From the NCBI GenBank assembly GCA_046724395.1, contig JBKOWM010000080.1, positions 1 through 51,344 of the forward strand: a stretch of 51,344 nt of DNA, given 5' to 3'. Positions 41,821-50,039 of this stretch are shown here, piece by piece; position 1 is the first letter of the stretch; each line of letters begins with the position of its first letter. The notes below the pieces were generated by a model. The model saw only the letters and a program-made list of their open reading frames with translations. It ran no database searches and was not told the origin of the DNA. The stretch comes from DATAEU01 sp046724395 (GTDB lineage Bacteria > Actinomycetota > UBA4738 > HRBIN12). A program made the translations under genes and the position numbers.

Positions 41821-43013
41821 ACGTCCTTCAACCTGGCGTCCGGGGTGAGCACGAGCACCTCCCATCCGCTGCGCGACAGCGAGAGCCTCGCCGAGGACGC
41901 GCGTCCCTCGAGCTGAGCCTGGCGGTCGGGCGGGAGGCCGGCGGGATCGACCGGATACACGAGCACAGCGAGCTTGGGGCCGAACGCCGAACCGAGACGG
42001 ACGAGCGCCCCGAGGTCGCCGGGGTCCGGCGGCGCCGTGATGGCGACGAACGTGGTCTCAGTCGATGCGGCGCTCCGCACCCTGCCGAGCGCCGGGGCAG
42101 CCGCGCGGGCACCGTCGTGCGACACGCCGGCGAGCGTCTCGAGGAAGACGTCGTCGGAGACGGCGGACGGCGCGAGCTGAGTCGTCGCGAGACGAATCGT
42201 GAAGCCGTGGCGGGCGAGGAGCATTCCGATCGAGGCGGCCGAGGAAACGCAGCGCTCGAACGCCGGCGTGCGCGTCTGCCCGACGACCGATTGCCGCGTG
42301 TCGAGATACAACACGGCGGTCGATCGGCGCGTGGACTCGTCCTGCCGGATCATCAGCTCCCCACTCCGAGCGACGCTCGGCCAATGGATCCGCCGGAGAT
42401 CGTCGCCCTCCTGATACACGCGCATGGTGAAGAAATCCTCCCCCGTACGAAAGAGGTGCTTCGCGAGCGAGAGCCCGCTCGTCTGCCCGAACGGCGACGC
42501 CGGCCCGGTCTCGAGGTCCTCGACCGTGGGCGTGACGACGAGCTCGTCGCGACCGGAGAATTCCACGCGGGAGCGCGTCAGCGCGAAGGGATCGGACACA
42601 TCGACCGCGAGCGGCCCGAGCGCGAACCGGCCCCGCGACTGCGCAACGAGGGAATACGATGCCCTAGCGACTCCTCGCGCAGCGATGCCGGTCAAGACAA
42701 GTCGCGCGGGACGCCCGAGACCCGGAGGGATGCCGTCCTGCAGCAGGAGGAACGATGTCGACGCGGGCGACTCGTTCTCGATCTCGAGCTCGACCGTGAC
42801 GCGACGTCCCGGCTGGATTCGCTGATCCGACAAACGCCGCCGAACTCGAAGGCGTTGGCGGCTCCACCGCGTGAACGCGGCGGCGGCGATCGGAAGTACC
42901 GCGATTCCGACGGCGACGATGTGTAGCGTCGGCGATCCGGCGATGCGCGCGACCACCCAGAGCCCCAGCCCGGCCGCGAGGACGATGACGCCGCGGCCGG
43001 AGGGCAACGTCAC
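41778..43013 (-). CDS. DUF58 domain protein
   Basis: 411 residues. Two hydrophobic N-terminal segments (GVIVLAAGLGLWVVARI and HIVAVGIAVLPIAAAAF) are followed by a beta-rich part, then the DUF58 core GEDFFTMRVYQEGDDLRRIHWPSVARSGELMIRQ. A von Willebrand A-like fold comes after it (VLYLDTRQS). DUF58 proteins work with MoxR ATPases, probably in assembling envelope or metal-dependent complexes. The start overlaps MoxR by four bases, and the end overlaps the transglutaminase start by 43 bases. Confidence 0.93.
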   Translation of the reverse strand: MTLPSGRGVIVLAAGLGLWVVARIAGSPTLHIVAVGIAVLPIAAAAFTRWSRQRLRVRRRLSDQRIQPGRRVTVELEIENESPASTSFLLLQDGIPPGLGRPARLVLTGIAARGVARASYSLVAQSRGRFALGPLAVDVSDPFALTRSRVEFSGRDELVVTPTVEDLETGPASPFGQTSGLSLAKHLFRTGEDFFTMRVYQEGDDLRRIHWPSVARSGELMIRQDESTRRSTAVLYLDTRQSVVGQTRTPAFERCVSSAASIGMLLARHGFTIRLATTQLAPSAVSDDVFLETLAGVSHDGARAAAPALGRVRSAASTETTFVAITAPPDPGDLGALVRLGSAFGPKLAVLVYPVDPAGLPPDRQAQLEGRASSARLSLSRSGWEVLVLTPDARLKDVWQRNRTSLPALSG

Positions 43014-43984
43014 GCCTTTCCGGTGATCGGGACGGCGACCTCGGTCATGATCTCCGCGAGGACGGCCGACGAGCTACGGCCGGTCATCACGGCGTCCGCC
43101 GTGACGATGATGCGGTGGGACAGGACCGGCGACGCGAGGTGCTTCACGTCCTCGGGGATCACGAAATCGCGCTCGTCGGCCGCCGCGAGCGCTCGGGAGG
43201 CGCGCAGCAGCATGATCGAGGCGCGGGGACTGGCGCCGAGATACACGTCGCCGTGGCTCCTCGTGGCCTCGACGAGCTCGACGATATACCGACGGATCGG
43301 CGGCGAGACGTGAACTTGGCGCGCCTGCTCGATCATCTCACGGACCCCGAGCGCGTCCGTGACGGGCCCGATGTCGCCGAGCGTGGAGCGGACACCGTGC
43401 GTCGCGAGGATCTCCGCCTCGACGTCCGCCGACGGATAGCCGATCCCGATCCGCATCATGAAGCGGTCGAGCTGGGCCTCCGGAAGGGGGTACGTGCCCT
43501 CGTGCTCGATCGGATTCTGGGTCGCGATGACCATGAATGGAGCGCCCAGCTGGTACGTCTCGGTGTCGATCGTGACCTGTCGCTCCTCCATGCACTCGAG
43601 GAGCGCCGACTGCGTCTTGGGACTCGCCCGGTTGATCTCGTCGCCAAGGACGATGTTGGCGAAGATCGCGCCGGGGCGGAACTCGAAGTCGCCCCGCTCT
43701 TGGTTGAAGACGTTCACGCCTGTCACGTCCGTCGGCAGCAGATCGGGAGTGAACTGGATCCGGCGGAACGAGCAGTCGATCGATCGGGCGATGGCCTTCG
43801 CGAGCATCGTCTTGCCGACGCCGGGAACGTCCTCGATCAGCGCGTGACCTTCGGCGATCAGCCCAACCAGGGCGAGACGGATCTCTCGGTGCTTGCCCTG
43901 GACGACGCGTTCGACGTTCTCCTCGATTTCGTGAAAGCGCACGGCGAACTGGCGCCAGTCGTTGGTCGGTTCCGGGGCCTCCAA
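43010..43984 (-). CDS. MoxR-family AAA+ ATPase
   Basis: 324 residues from a TTG at 43984, chosen because GGAGG stands five bases upstream and the protein then begins at the family border. Walker A is EDVPGVGKTMLAKAI, Walker B is IVLGDEINRASPKTQSALLE, sensor 1 is VIATQNPIEHEGTYPLPEAQLDRF. MoxR ATPases act as chaperones for their VWA/DUF58 partners. A TAAGAT -10 box (44010-44015, minus strand) lies just upstream. It heads the three-gene minus-strand operon with DUF58 and the transglutaminase. Confidence 0.94.
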   Translation of the reverse strand: MEAPEPTNDWRQFAVRFHEIEENVERVVQGKHREIRLALVGLIAEGHALIEDVPGVGKTMLAKAIARSIDCSFRRIQFTPDLLPTDVTGVNVFNQERGDFEFRPGAIFANIVLGDEINRASPKTQSALLECMEERQVTIDTETYQLGAPFMVIATQNPIEHEGTYPLPEAQLDRFMMRIGIGYPSADVEAEILATHGVRSTLGDIGPVTDALGVREMIEQARQVHVSPPIRRYIVELVEATRSHGDVYLGASPRASIMLLRASRALAAADERDFVIPEDVKHLASPVLSHRIIVTADAVMTGRSSSAVLAEIMTEVAVPITGKA

Positions 43985-44255
43985 CCGAACCTCCGTCGTC
44001 GAGGGGACAATCTTACTGAGGTGTACGCGTCGGCCGGCTACGGAGTTCCCGGGCGTTCGCGTGCGACGGGCGGGGAGACAACGAAGGCGACGAACCCCCG
44101 AACCCGACCGGACGCCCCGCGCGGCCCCTTTTTCGCTACTCAGGCGCCCGTGGATGGAGAGTCGGGACGATGCTCCGCCGCCTCCGTCGGCCGAATGACA
44201 ACATTGGGATTCGAGCGATGCAAGCATCCTCGCAGTTCCAAGCAGGGGCGCTGGC

Positions 44256-44261
44256 TATACT
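44256..44261 (+). promoter_or_regulatory. -10 box upstream of the HNH gene
   Basis: TATACT stands 15 bases before the ATG at 44277, so the leader would be about eight bases long. The rest of the 43985-44276 gap shows only the divergent moxR promoter. Confidence 0.45.
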
Positions 44262-44276
44262 CGCTGCACCCTGCCC

Positions 44277-44762
44277 ATGGGACGAGCGCTCGTACTCAAC
44301 GCGTCTCATCAGCCTCTTGCAGTGGTCTCTGCCAGGAGGGCAGTCGTCCTCGTCCTGAAGGACAAGGCCGAGGTGCTCGTAGCGAACGGGATGGTATTTC
44401 GCTCCGAGCGGTACCAGATCGAGGCGCCATCGGTCGTCCGTTTGCGCCATTTCGTGCACGTGCCGTTCCGGGCGCACGCCCCTTTGACCCGTCGCGCTCT
44501 CTTCGCCCGCGACGCGTGGACCTGCCAGTACTGCGGCTGTGCGGCCGAGAACCTCGATCACGTCGTCCCTCGGTCCAAGGGCGGCGCGCACAGCTGGGAC
44601 AACGTCGTTGCGGCGTGCCGACGGTGCAATTCCCGAAAGGAGAACCGTCGGCCCGAGGACGCAGGTCTTCGTCTGGCGCGTAGGCCGTTCGCGCCCTCCG
44701 ACGGCTTCCGTCTCTCGCTCGGGCGCCTCGAGCCCGAATGGGAGCCCTACCTGCCCAGATAG
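44277..44762 (+). CDS. HNH endonuclease
   Basis: 161 residues. The N-terminus ALVLNASHQPLAVVSARRAVVLVL is typical of a widespread actinobacterial HNH protein. The nuclease core has two CxxC zinc knuckles (CQYCG and CRRCN) around the HNH signature LDHVVPRSKGGAHSWDNVVAAC, here with Asp-His-Val and a later Asn. It probably cleaves DNA, perhaps in repair, but no target is known. It stands alone between divergent moxR and the dcw cluster. Confidence 0.9.
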   Translation: MGRALVLNASHQPLAVVSARRAVVLVLKDKAEVLVANGMVFRSERYQIEAPSVVRLRHFVHVPFRAHAPLTRRALFARDAWTCQYCGCAAENLDHVVPRSKGGAHSWDNVVAACRRCNSRKENRRPEDAGLRLARRPFAPSDGFRLSLGRLEPEWEPYLPR

Positions 44763-44886
44763 ACCGCCCGCCCGATCCCGGCGCGAGGGGATGCGGTGAC
44801 CGCGCGATCCGTCCCGATCGCGTCGCGGGTCGCCTACTGACATCGACGGTTCTCGACAGTTCATCTCACTTCTTCACTGTGGCCCC

Positions 44887-44916
44887 TTGACCTGGTGGAG
44901 GGCCAGTGGCATAAAC
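44887..44916 (+). promoter_or_regulatory. dcw cluster promoter
   Basis: TTGACC (44887-44892) is followed, 18 bases on, by ATAAAC (44911-44916; CATAAA at 17). The spacer and -10 region are covered by the MraZ repeats. Confidence 0.55.
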
Positions 44917-44930
44917 GTGGGACTCAGTGG
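44895..44930 (+). promoter_or_regulatory. MraZ operator, four GTGG repeats
   Basis: GTGG occurs at 44895, 44906, 44917 and 44927, spaced 11, 11 and 10 bases. MraZ is known to bind TGGGN-type direct repeats of about 10-bp period upstream of its own gene. The third copy (GTGGGA) is the best match. Confidence 0.7.
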
Positions 44931-44946
44931 AGGAGAAGGGGAGGAC

Positions 44947-45381
44947 GTGGCCGAGCTGCTCGGCACGCACAGCTATCAGCTCGACCCGAAGGGCCGCATC
45001 AGCCTGCCCGCCCGCTTCCGCGAGGCGCTTGCCGACGGAGCGGTGCTCACGCTCGGTCAGGACGGATGCCTCTTCTGCTTCCCCAGGGGCGAGTGGGAGG
45101 CGCGCAGTGCCGAGGTCCGTGCCGTCCCCCTCTCCGACTCGGAGGGGCGCGCGTACGCGCGGCTGTTCTTCGGCAAGGCGGAGCCCGTGGACGTCGACGC
45201 CCAGGGGCGCTTGCTGGTCCCGCAGCGACTTCGCGGTGAGGTCGGCATCGGCAAGGACGTCGTCGTCCTCGGCGTCTCGGATCGGATGGAGATCTGGGAC
45301 CGCGGCGTCCACGAACGGTACGAATCGGCGCATGGCGGCGCGTACCAGGCTGGCACTCTGCAACTCGGGGCCGCTAGATGA
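44947..45381 (+). CDS. mraZ: transcriptional regulator MraZ
   Basis: 144 residues from a GTG after GGGGAGG. Two AbrB-like SpoVT domains: LGTHSYQLDPKGRISLPARFREAL and, in the second half, FGKAEPVDVDAQGRLLVPQRLRGEVGI, with the DxxGR signature in each. MraZ forms rings and represses the dcw cluster by binding repeats upstream of its own gene, which are seen at 44895-44930. The frame is open further upstream, but those residues would lie in the operator. The stop overlaps the start of rsmH by four bases. Confidence 0.95.
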   Translation: MAELLGTHSYQLDPKGRISLPARFREALADGAVLTLGQDGCLFCFPRGEWEARSAEVRAVPLSDSEGRAYARLFFGKAEPVDVDAQGRLLVPQRLRGEVGIGKDVVVLGVSDRMEIWDRGVHERYESAHGGAYQAGTLQLGAAR

Positions 45382-46271
45382 GCGGGGTGGCGCCGCCAGA
45401 CGCAGACGGCTCCGGCCACGAGCCGGTCATGGTGAACGAGGTCGTGCGCCTGCTCGGGGGGCGGGGGATCGTCATCGACCTCACGCTCGGCGCCGGCGGG
45501 CATGCCGAGGCGCTGCTCGCGTCTGGCGTCGGCCGGCTCATCGGCGTCGATCGGGATCCCGAGGCCGTCGCGATCGCGGCCGGCCGGCTCGAACGGTTCG
45601 GTTCGCGCTTCGCCGCCGTCGTGGCTCGGTTCTCAGACGTGCCCGCGGAGAACCGGGTAGATGGCGTCCTCTACGACCTCGGGGTCTCGTCGATGCAGCT
45701 GGAGCGGCCCGAGCGCGGGTTCAGCTTCCGGCGCGCCGGACCGCTCGACATGCGGATGGGCGGGCCTCACGAGGCGGGAGCCGAGAGCGCGATGCAGCTC
45801 GTCAACTCGGCCCCGGAGGAGGCGCTTGCCCGAATCATCTTCGAGTACGGCCAGGAGCGGCGCTCGCGCCGCGTCGCTGCGGAAATCGTGAGAGCTCGCG
45901 GGCGCAAGACGATCGAGACGACGGACGAGCTCGCGGGCGTCGTCGTGAGCGCCGTTGGAAGGCGTCGGGGCGGCCCCCACCCCGCGCGCCGGACGTTCCA
46001 GGCGCTCCGCATCGCGGTCAACCGGGAGCTCGAGGAGCTCGCCGCCTCCCTGCCTCGGGCGGTGGGCATCCTCGCTCCCGGTGGCCGCGTCGTCGTCATC
46101 GCGTATCACTCGCTCGAGGATCGAATCGTCAAACGTTTCTTCGCCGGCGACGAGCGGCTCGTCGTCGTGACCAAGAAACCGCAGACCCCGTCGGCCGAGG
46201 AGTCGTCGCGGAACCCCCGGGCGCGCAGCGCGAAGCTCCGCGCCGCGGACCGAGTGCGGGAGGCTGCATGA
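45378..46271 (+). CDS. rsmH: 16S rRNA (cytosine-1402-N4)-methyltransferase
   Basis: 297 residues. It methylates C1402 of 16S rRNA with SAM. The motif HEPVMVNEVVRLL, the SAM site DLTLGAGGHAEALL, GVDRDPEA, VDGVLYDLGVSSMQLERPERGFSF, and VVIAYHSLEDRIVKRFF are all diagnostic. It follows mraZ and precedes ftsL in the standard dcw order, with four-base overlaps on both sides. Confidence 0.97.
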   Translation: MSGVAPPDADGSGHEPVMVNEVVRLLGGRGIVIDLTLGAGGHAEALLASGVGRLIGVDRDPEAVAIAAGRLERFGSRFAAVVARFSDVPAENRVDGVLYDLGVSSMQLERPERGFSFRRAGPLDMRMGGPHEAGAESAMQLVNSAPEEALARIIFEYGQERRSRRVAAEIVRARGRKTIETTDELAGVVVSAVGRRRGGPHPARRTFQALRIAVNRELEELAASLPRAVGILAPGGRVVVIAYHSLEDRIVKRFFAGDERLVVVTKKPQTPSAEESSRNPRARSAKLRAADRVREAA

Positions 46272-46822
46272 CGGCGGCGGTCGACGTCCGTCGCCGGTCG
46301 CCCACCGGCGATGTCGAATCCGCTGCGGGGGGCCCACTCGAGGCCCGCGAGGACACCCGAGCCGCGCGGTCGGTCGCGCGCACTGCGGTCGCGACCCCGG
46401 CCCGGCCCATTGGCGTTCCGCGTTCGCGGCCGGAGCCCGGGCCGATTCGAGCGCCGTCGACGCAGCCCGTCCACCGCCGCGTATCGCGCGCCCGAAGACG
46501 AGCACGCAAAAGGCATCGAGCGGGGTTCGTGATGCTGTTCTGCGTGGTGTTCGCGTCCGCCTTACTCGGCTTGGTCTCGTTGAACGCGATCCGTGCGAAG
46601 GCCTCGTTCCGGCTGGACGACGTCTCGGGCCGGATCCGTGCCCTGGAGGAACAGCATCTCGAGTTGCTCCTCGAACAGGCCGAGCTGTCCGCCCCCGGCC
46701 GGATCGCCGGTTGGGCGCGTCGGAACGGTATGCGTCTCCCCGACGACATCCGAATCCTCCACGCTCCCGACGCGTCCCGGGCGCCGGCCGCGGGTGCGGA
46801 TGAAGCCGGGGCGGGAGGGTGA
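46268..46822 (+). CDS. ftsL: cell division protein FtsL-like
   Basis: 184 residues. A long, Arg- and Pro-rich cytosolic N-terminus of about 85 residues ends in RRARKRHRAG, followed by one membrane segment (FVMLFCVVFASALLGLVSL) and a coiled-coil (DVSGRIRALEEQHLELLLEQAEL). This is the size and topology of actinobacterial FtsL, which joins FtsQ and FtsB in the divisome. Sequence likeness is low, as usual, so the call rests on position between rsmH and ftsI. Both ends overlap neighbours by four bases. Confidence 0.85.
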   Translation: MTAAVDVRRRSPTGDVESAAGGPLEAREDTRAARSVARTAVATPARPIGVPRSRPEPGPIRAPSTQPVHRRVSRARRRARKRHRAGFVMLFCVVFASALLGLVSLNAIRAKASFRLDDVSGRIRALEEQHLELLLEQAELSAPGRIAGWARRNGMRLPDDIRILHAPDASRAPAAGADEAGAGG

Positions 46823-48528
46823 AACGGCCGCCGCTTCGCCGGCTCATCGCGCTCTTCGCGTTCTTCACGGTGGCGCTCGCATCCATCGTGGTCCGCCTCG
46901 TCGTCCTTCAGGTGAGCCGCGCGCAGGCGTACCAGAACGAAGCCATGCGACAGCGAGTCTCGACGGTGGGTCTCCCGGCCTGGCGCGGGCGGATCCTCGA
47001 CCGCTCGGGCGACGCCCTCGCGATCTCCGTCCCCGCCGTCGATGTCTACGCGGACCCCACGTACGTCCGTTCGCCGCGACGGACGGCACGGGAGTTGGCG
47101 CGGATCCTGGATCTTCGGGTGCGCCCGCTCATGCGTTCGCTCGAGTCAGAAACGACGTTCGTCTACGTGGCACGTCACGTTCCGATGGATCTCGCGGCGC
47201 GCATCCGAGCGCTGCAGCTGCCCGGCATCGACGATCTCCCCGTCAGCGCGAGGTCGTATCCGGCCGGGGCGCTCGCGCCACAGGTGCTCGGGTTCGTGAA
47301 CGTCGACGGGAAGGGCATCTCGGGCCTCGAAATGCAGTACGACGACCTGCTAGCGGGCCGGCCGGGCGAGCGTACATGGGAGCATGGCCCGGACGGTCGC
47401 CCCATCGTCGGCGGCATCCATCTCGAGCGGCCGCCGGTACCGGGCGTGGACATCGAAACGACGATCGACCGCGACTTCCAGTACCAGGTGCAGCTCGCGC
47501 TTTCACGGTACGTCCGAATGAACCACGCGACCCACGGAACCGTCATCGTCATGGACCCGAGGACGGGAGACGTCTTGGCGATGGCAACGTATCCGTGGTT
47601 CGACCCGAATGACCCGGCCGCGTCCCCCATCGCGGCACAGCGCAATCGGTCGATCGTCGACGTGTACGAGCCGGGCTCGACAAACAAGGTGATAACGGCG
47701 GCGGCAGCGGTCGAGGAGCGTGCCATCCCGCTCGACCAGGCGCTGCGCGTCCCGTGGACGATGCGCGTCGGCGACTACACGATTCACGACTCGCACCGGC
47801 ACCCGCCGGAGTGGATGACCCTCGGCGAAATCGTCGCGGAGTCCAGCAACATCGGCGCTGCGATGGTCGCGGAACGGCTCGGCGAGACAAGGATGGCGAG
47901 GTATCTCTCAGCGTTCGGGCTCGGTCGGCCGACCGGCGTCGACTTTCCCTACGAGGCGCGGGGGATCATGCTGCCGCTGTCGCAGTGGTCGGACTCCAGT
48001 CTCGCGACGATGGCGTACGGGCAAGGTATCGCCGTGACCCCACTGCAGATGATCTCCGTGTTCGCCACGATCGCGAACGGCGGGGAGTGGGTGCAGCCCC
48101 GCCTCGTGCGGGGAACCGTCGATGCCGCCGGTTTTCATCCGGTGCCGATCGGTCGCATCCGTCGCGTCGTGAGCGAGGCAACGGCGCGCACCGTCACCGG
48201 GATGCTGGCCGCCGCCGTCGCGGACGGGACGGGCAGTCAGGCGCAGGTCCCCGGATTCCAGGTGGCCGGGAAGACGGGGACGGCGCGCATCCCGATGCCG
48301 AGCGGTGGCTACTACACGGATCGATCGATCGCGTCGTTCATCGGGTTCCTGCCGGCGGGCGATCCGAAGGTCGTCATCGCGGCGATCCTCGATCGGCCCA
48401 CGACGGTCTACGGCGGAATCGCGGCCGCCCCGCTGTTTCGTACGGTCGCGCGGTATGCAATCGAGCAGCTCGGCATCGCGCCCGTAGCCTCGGTCGGGTT
48501 GCCGCCGCACGCGCTGCCGGCGCCATGA
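46819..48528 (+). CDS. ftsI: peptidoglycan transpeptidase FtsI (PBP3), class B penicillin-binding protein
   Basis: 569 residues from a GTG. One N-terminal membrane segment (LIALFAFFTVALASIVVRLVV), a dimerisation domain with RGRILDRSGDALA, then the transpeptidase: STNK with the active Ser at 287, SSN at 342-344, and KTGTA from 485. It cross-links septal peptidoglycan outside the membrane, in complex with FtsW. No PASTA domain is present, unlike some Gram-positive PBP2x proteins; the PASTA repeats of this window are in the kinase. Overlaps with ftsL and murE are four bases each. Confidence 0.95.
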   Translation: MKRPPLRRLIALFAFFTVALASIVVRLVVLQVSRAQAYQNEAMRQRVSTVGLPAWRGRILDRSGDALAISVPAVDVYADPTYVRSPRRTARELARILDLRVRPLMRSLESETTFVYVARHVPMDLAARIRALQLPGIDDLPVSARSYPAGALAPQVLGFVNVDGKGISGLEMQYDDLLAGRPGERTWEHGPDGRPIVGGIHLERPPVPGVDIETTIDRDFQYQVQLALSRYVRMNHATHGTVIVMDPRTGDVLAMATYPWFDPNDPAASPIAAQRNRSIVDVYEPGSTNKVITAAAAVEERAIPLDQALRVPWTMRVGDYTIHDSHRHPPEWMTLGEIVAESSNIGAAMVAERLGETRMARYLSAFGLGRPTGVDFPYEARGIMLPLSQWSDSSLATMAYGQGIAVTPLQMISVFATIANGGEWVQPRLVRGTVDAAGFHPVPIGRIRRVVSEATARTVTGMLAAAVADGTGSQAQVPGFQVAGKTGTARIPMPSGGYYTDRSIASFIGFLPAGDPKVVIAAILDRPTTVYGGIAAAPLFRTVARYAIEQLGIAPVASVGLPPHALPAP

Positions 48529-50039
48529 CCGTCGTGACCCGGAGGCTCGCGACGGCCGGAACGGTAAGCTCCGCCCCGTTGGTTCCGCCCGGCTACCGAT
48601 CCCTTGTCTCCCTGCTCGTCGCGCTCCCGCAGTACGAGATCCGCGGGGACGCGTCGGCCCCCGTCTTCGACGTGGTGATGAACGCGGACGACGCGCACCC
48701 TGGGGCGCTGTTCGCGTGTGTCCTGGGCTCGCGTGCCGACGGTCACGAGTTTGCGCCCGACGCCGTTGCGCGCGGCGCTTCGGCCTTGCTCGTCGAGCGC
48801 TGGCTCGAGCTGCCCGTAACGCAGGTGCGAGTTGCGAGCGTCCGCGCGGCCATCGGCCCCGTCGCGGCCGAAGTGTTCGCGCGGCCCGCCGACCGCATGA
48901 CCGTAGTCGGTGTGACCGGCACCAACGGGAAGACGACGACGACGTACCTGCTCGAGTCCGTCTTCCGCGCGGCACGTCTGCGCGCGGGGGTGATCGGCAC
49001 CACCGGCGTCCGCATTGACGGGGACGTCACGCCGTTCCCACGGACGACGCCGGAGGCTCCCGATCTCCAACGCCTGCTTGCTCGGATGGCCGACGCCGCC
49101 GTCGAGGCCGTCGCGATGGAGGTTTCCTCGCACGGCCTCGACCAGCATCGCGTCGACGGCGTGCGGTTCGCATGCGCCGTCTTCACGAACCTGTCGCAGG
49201 ACCACCTCGACTACCACCCGTCAATGCGGGCGTACCTGGCGGCGAAGGCCCGTCTCTTCACGCCGGCGATGAGCGCGATGGGGGTGGTGAACGCCGATTC
49301 GCCGGAGGGACGAACCATCGCCGCGCTCGATCTGCCGACGATCACCTACGGCATCGATGCCGAAGCCGACGTTCGCGCTACCGACGTCGTCCCGGACGCC
49401 GCGGGGACGCGGTTTCGCGTCGGGGACGTGGTCATCGAGTCGCGCCTCCGCGGTCGCTTCAACGTTGAGAACTGTCTCGCCGCGTTCGCCGCCGCGCGTG
49501 CGATCGGGATCGACGACCGGGCGGCCGCGGAGGGCATCGCGACGCTGCGCGGCGTGCCGGGCCGACTCGAGGTCGTCGAGGCCGGGCAGGACTTCCTGGT
49601 CATCGTCGACTATGCGCACACCCCGGACGGCATTCGAAACGTGCTGCGGGCGGCTCGGCCGCTCGCGCCCGGGCGCGTGATCATCGTCTTCGGCTGCGGG
49701 GGCGATCGAGACCGCGCGAAGCGTCCGAGAATGGGGGAGGCCGCGACGTCGATGGCGGACCTGACGATCGTGACGAGCGACAACCCTCGCAGCGAGGATC
49801 CCCTCTCGATCATCGATCAGATCGAACCGGGTGCGCGTGCGGGCGGTCGACCGTACGAGGTCGAACCCGATCGGCGCGCGGCGATCGCGCGGGCCATCAG
49901 GCTGGCGCGAACGGGCGATGTGGTCGTGATCGCGGGCAAGGGTCACGAGACCGGCCAGGAACTCGCCGATCGCACCATCCCGTTCGACGACCGGCAGGTC
50001 GCGGCCGAAGCCGTCCGCTCGTCGGGGTCGCGTTCATGA
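48525..50039 (+). CDS. murE: UDP-MurNAc-L-Ala-D-Glu:meso-diaminopimelate ligase
   Basis: 504 residues. MurE adds the third amino acid of the peptidoglycan stem, using ATP. The ATP loop VTGTNGKTTTTYLLE is at about 130-144, then TTPEAPDLQRLL, MEVSSHGLDQHRVDG, FTNLSQDHLDYHPSM and VDYAHTPDGIRNVL. DNPR at 419-422 (TSDNPRSEDP) recognises meso-diaminopimelate, so the wall should be of the mDAP type. The N-terminal 25 residues are variable. ATG overlaps the ftsI stop. Confidence 0.96.
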   Translation: MTVVTRRLATAGTVSSAPLVPPGYRSLVSLLVALPQYEIRGDASAPVFDVVMNADDAHPGALFACVLGSRADGHEFAPDAVARGASALLVERWLELPVTQVRVASVRAAIGPVAAEVFARPADRMTVVGVTGTNGKTTTTYLLESVFRAARLRAGVIGTTGVRIDGDVTPFPRTTPEAPDLQRLLARMADAAVEAVAMEVSSHGLDQHRVDGVRFACAVFTNLSQDHLDYHPSMRAYLAAKARLFTPAMSAMGVVNADSPEGRTIAALDLPTITYGIDAEADVRATDVVPDAAGTRFRVGDVVIESRLRGRFNVENCLAAFAAARAIGIDDRAAAEGIATLRGVPGRLEVVEAGQDFLVIVDYAHTPDGIRNVLRAARPLAPGRVIIVFGCGGDRDRAKRPRMGEAATSMADLTIVTSDNPRSEDPLSIIDQIEPGARAGGRPYEVEPDRRAAIARAIRLARTGDVVVIAGKGHETGQELADRTIPFDDRQVAAEAVRSSGSRS

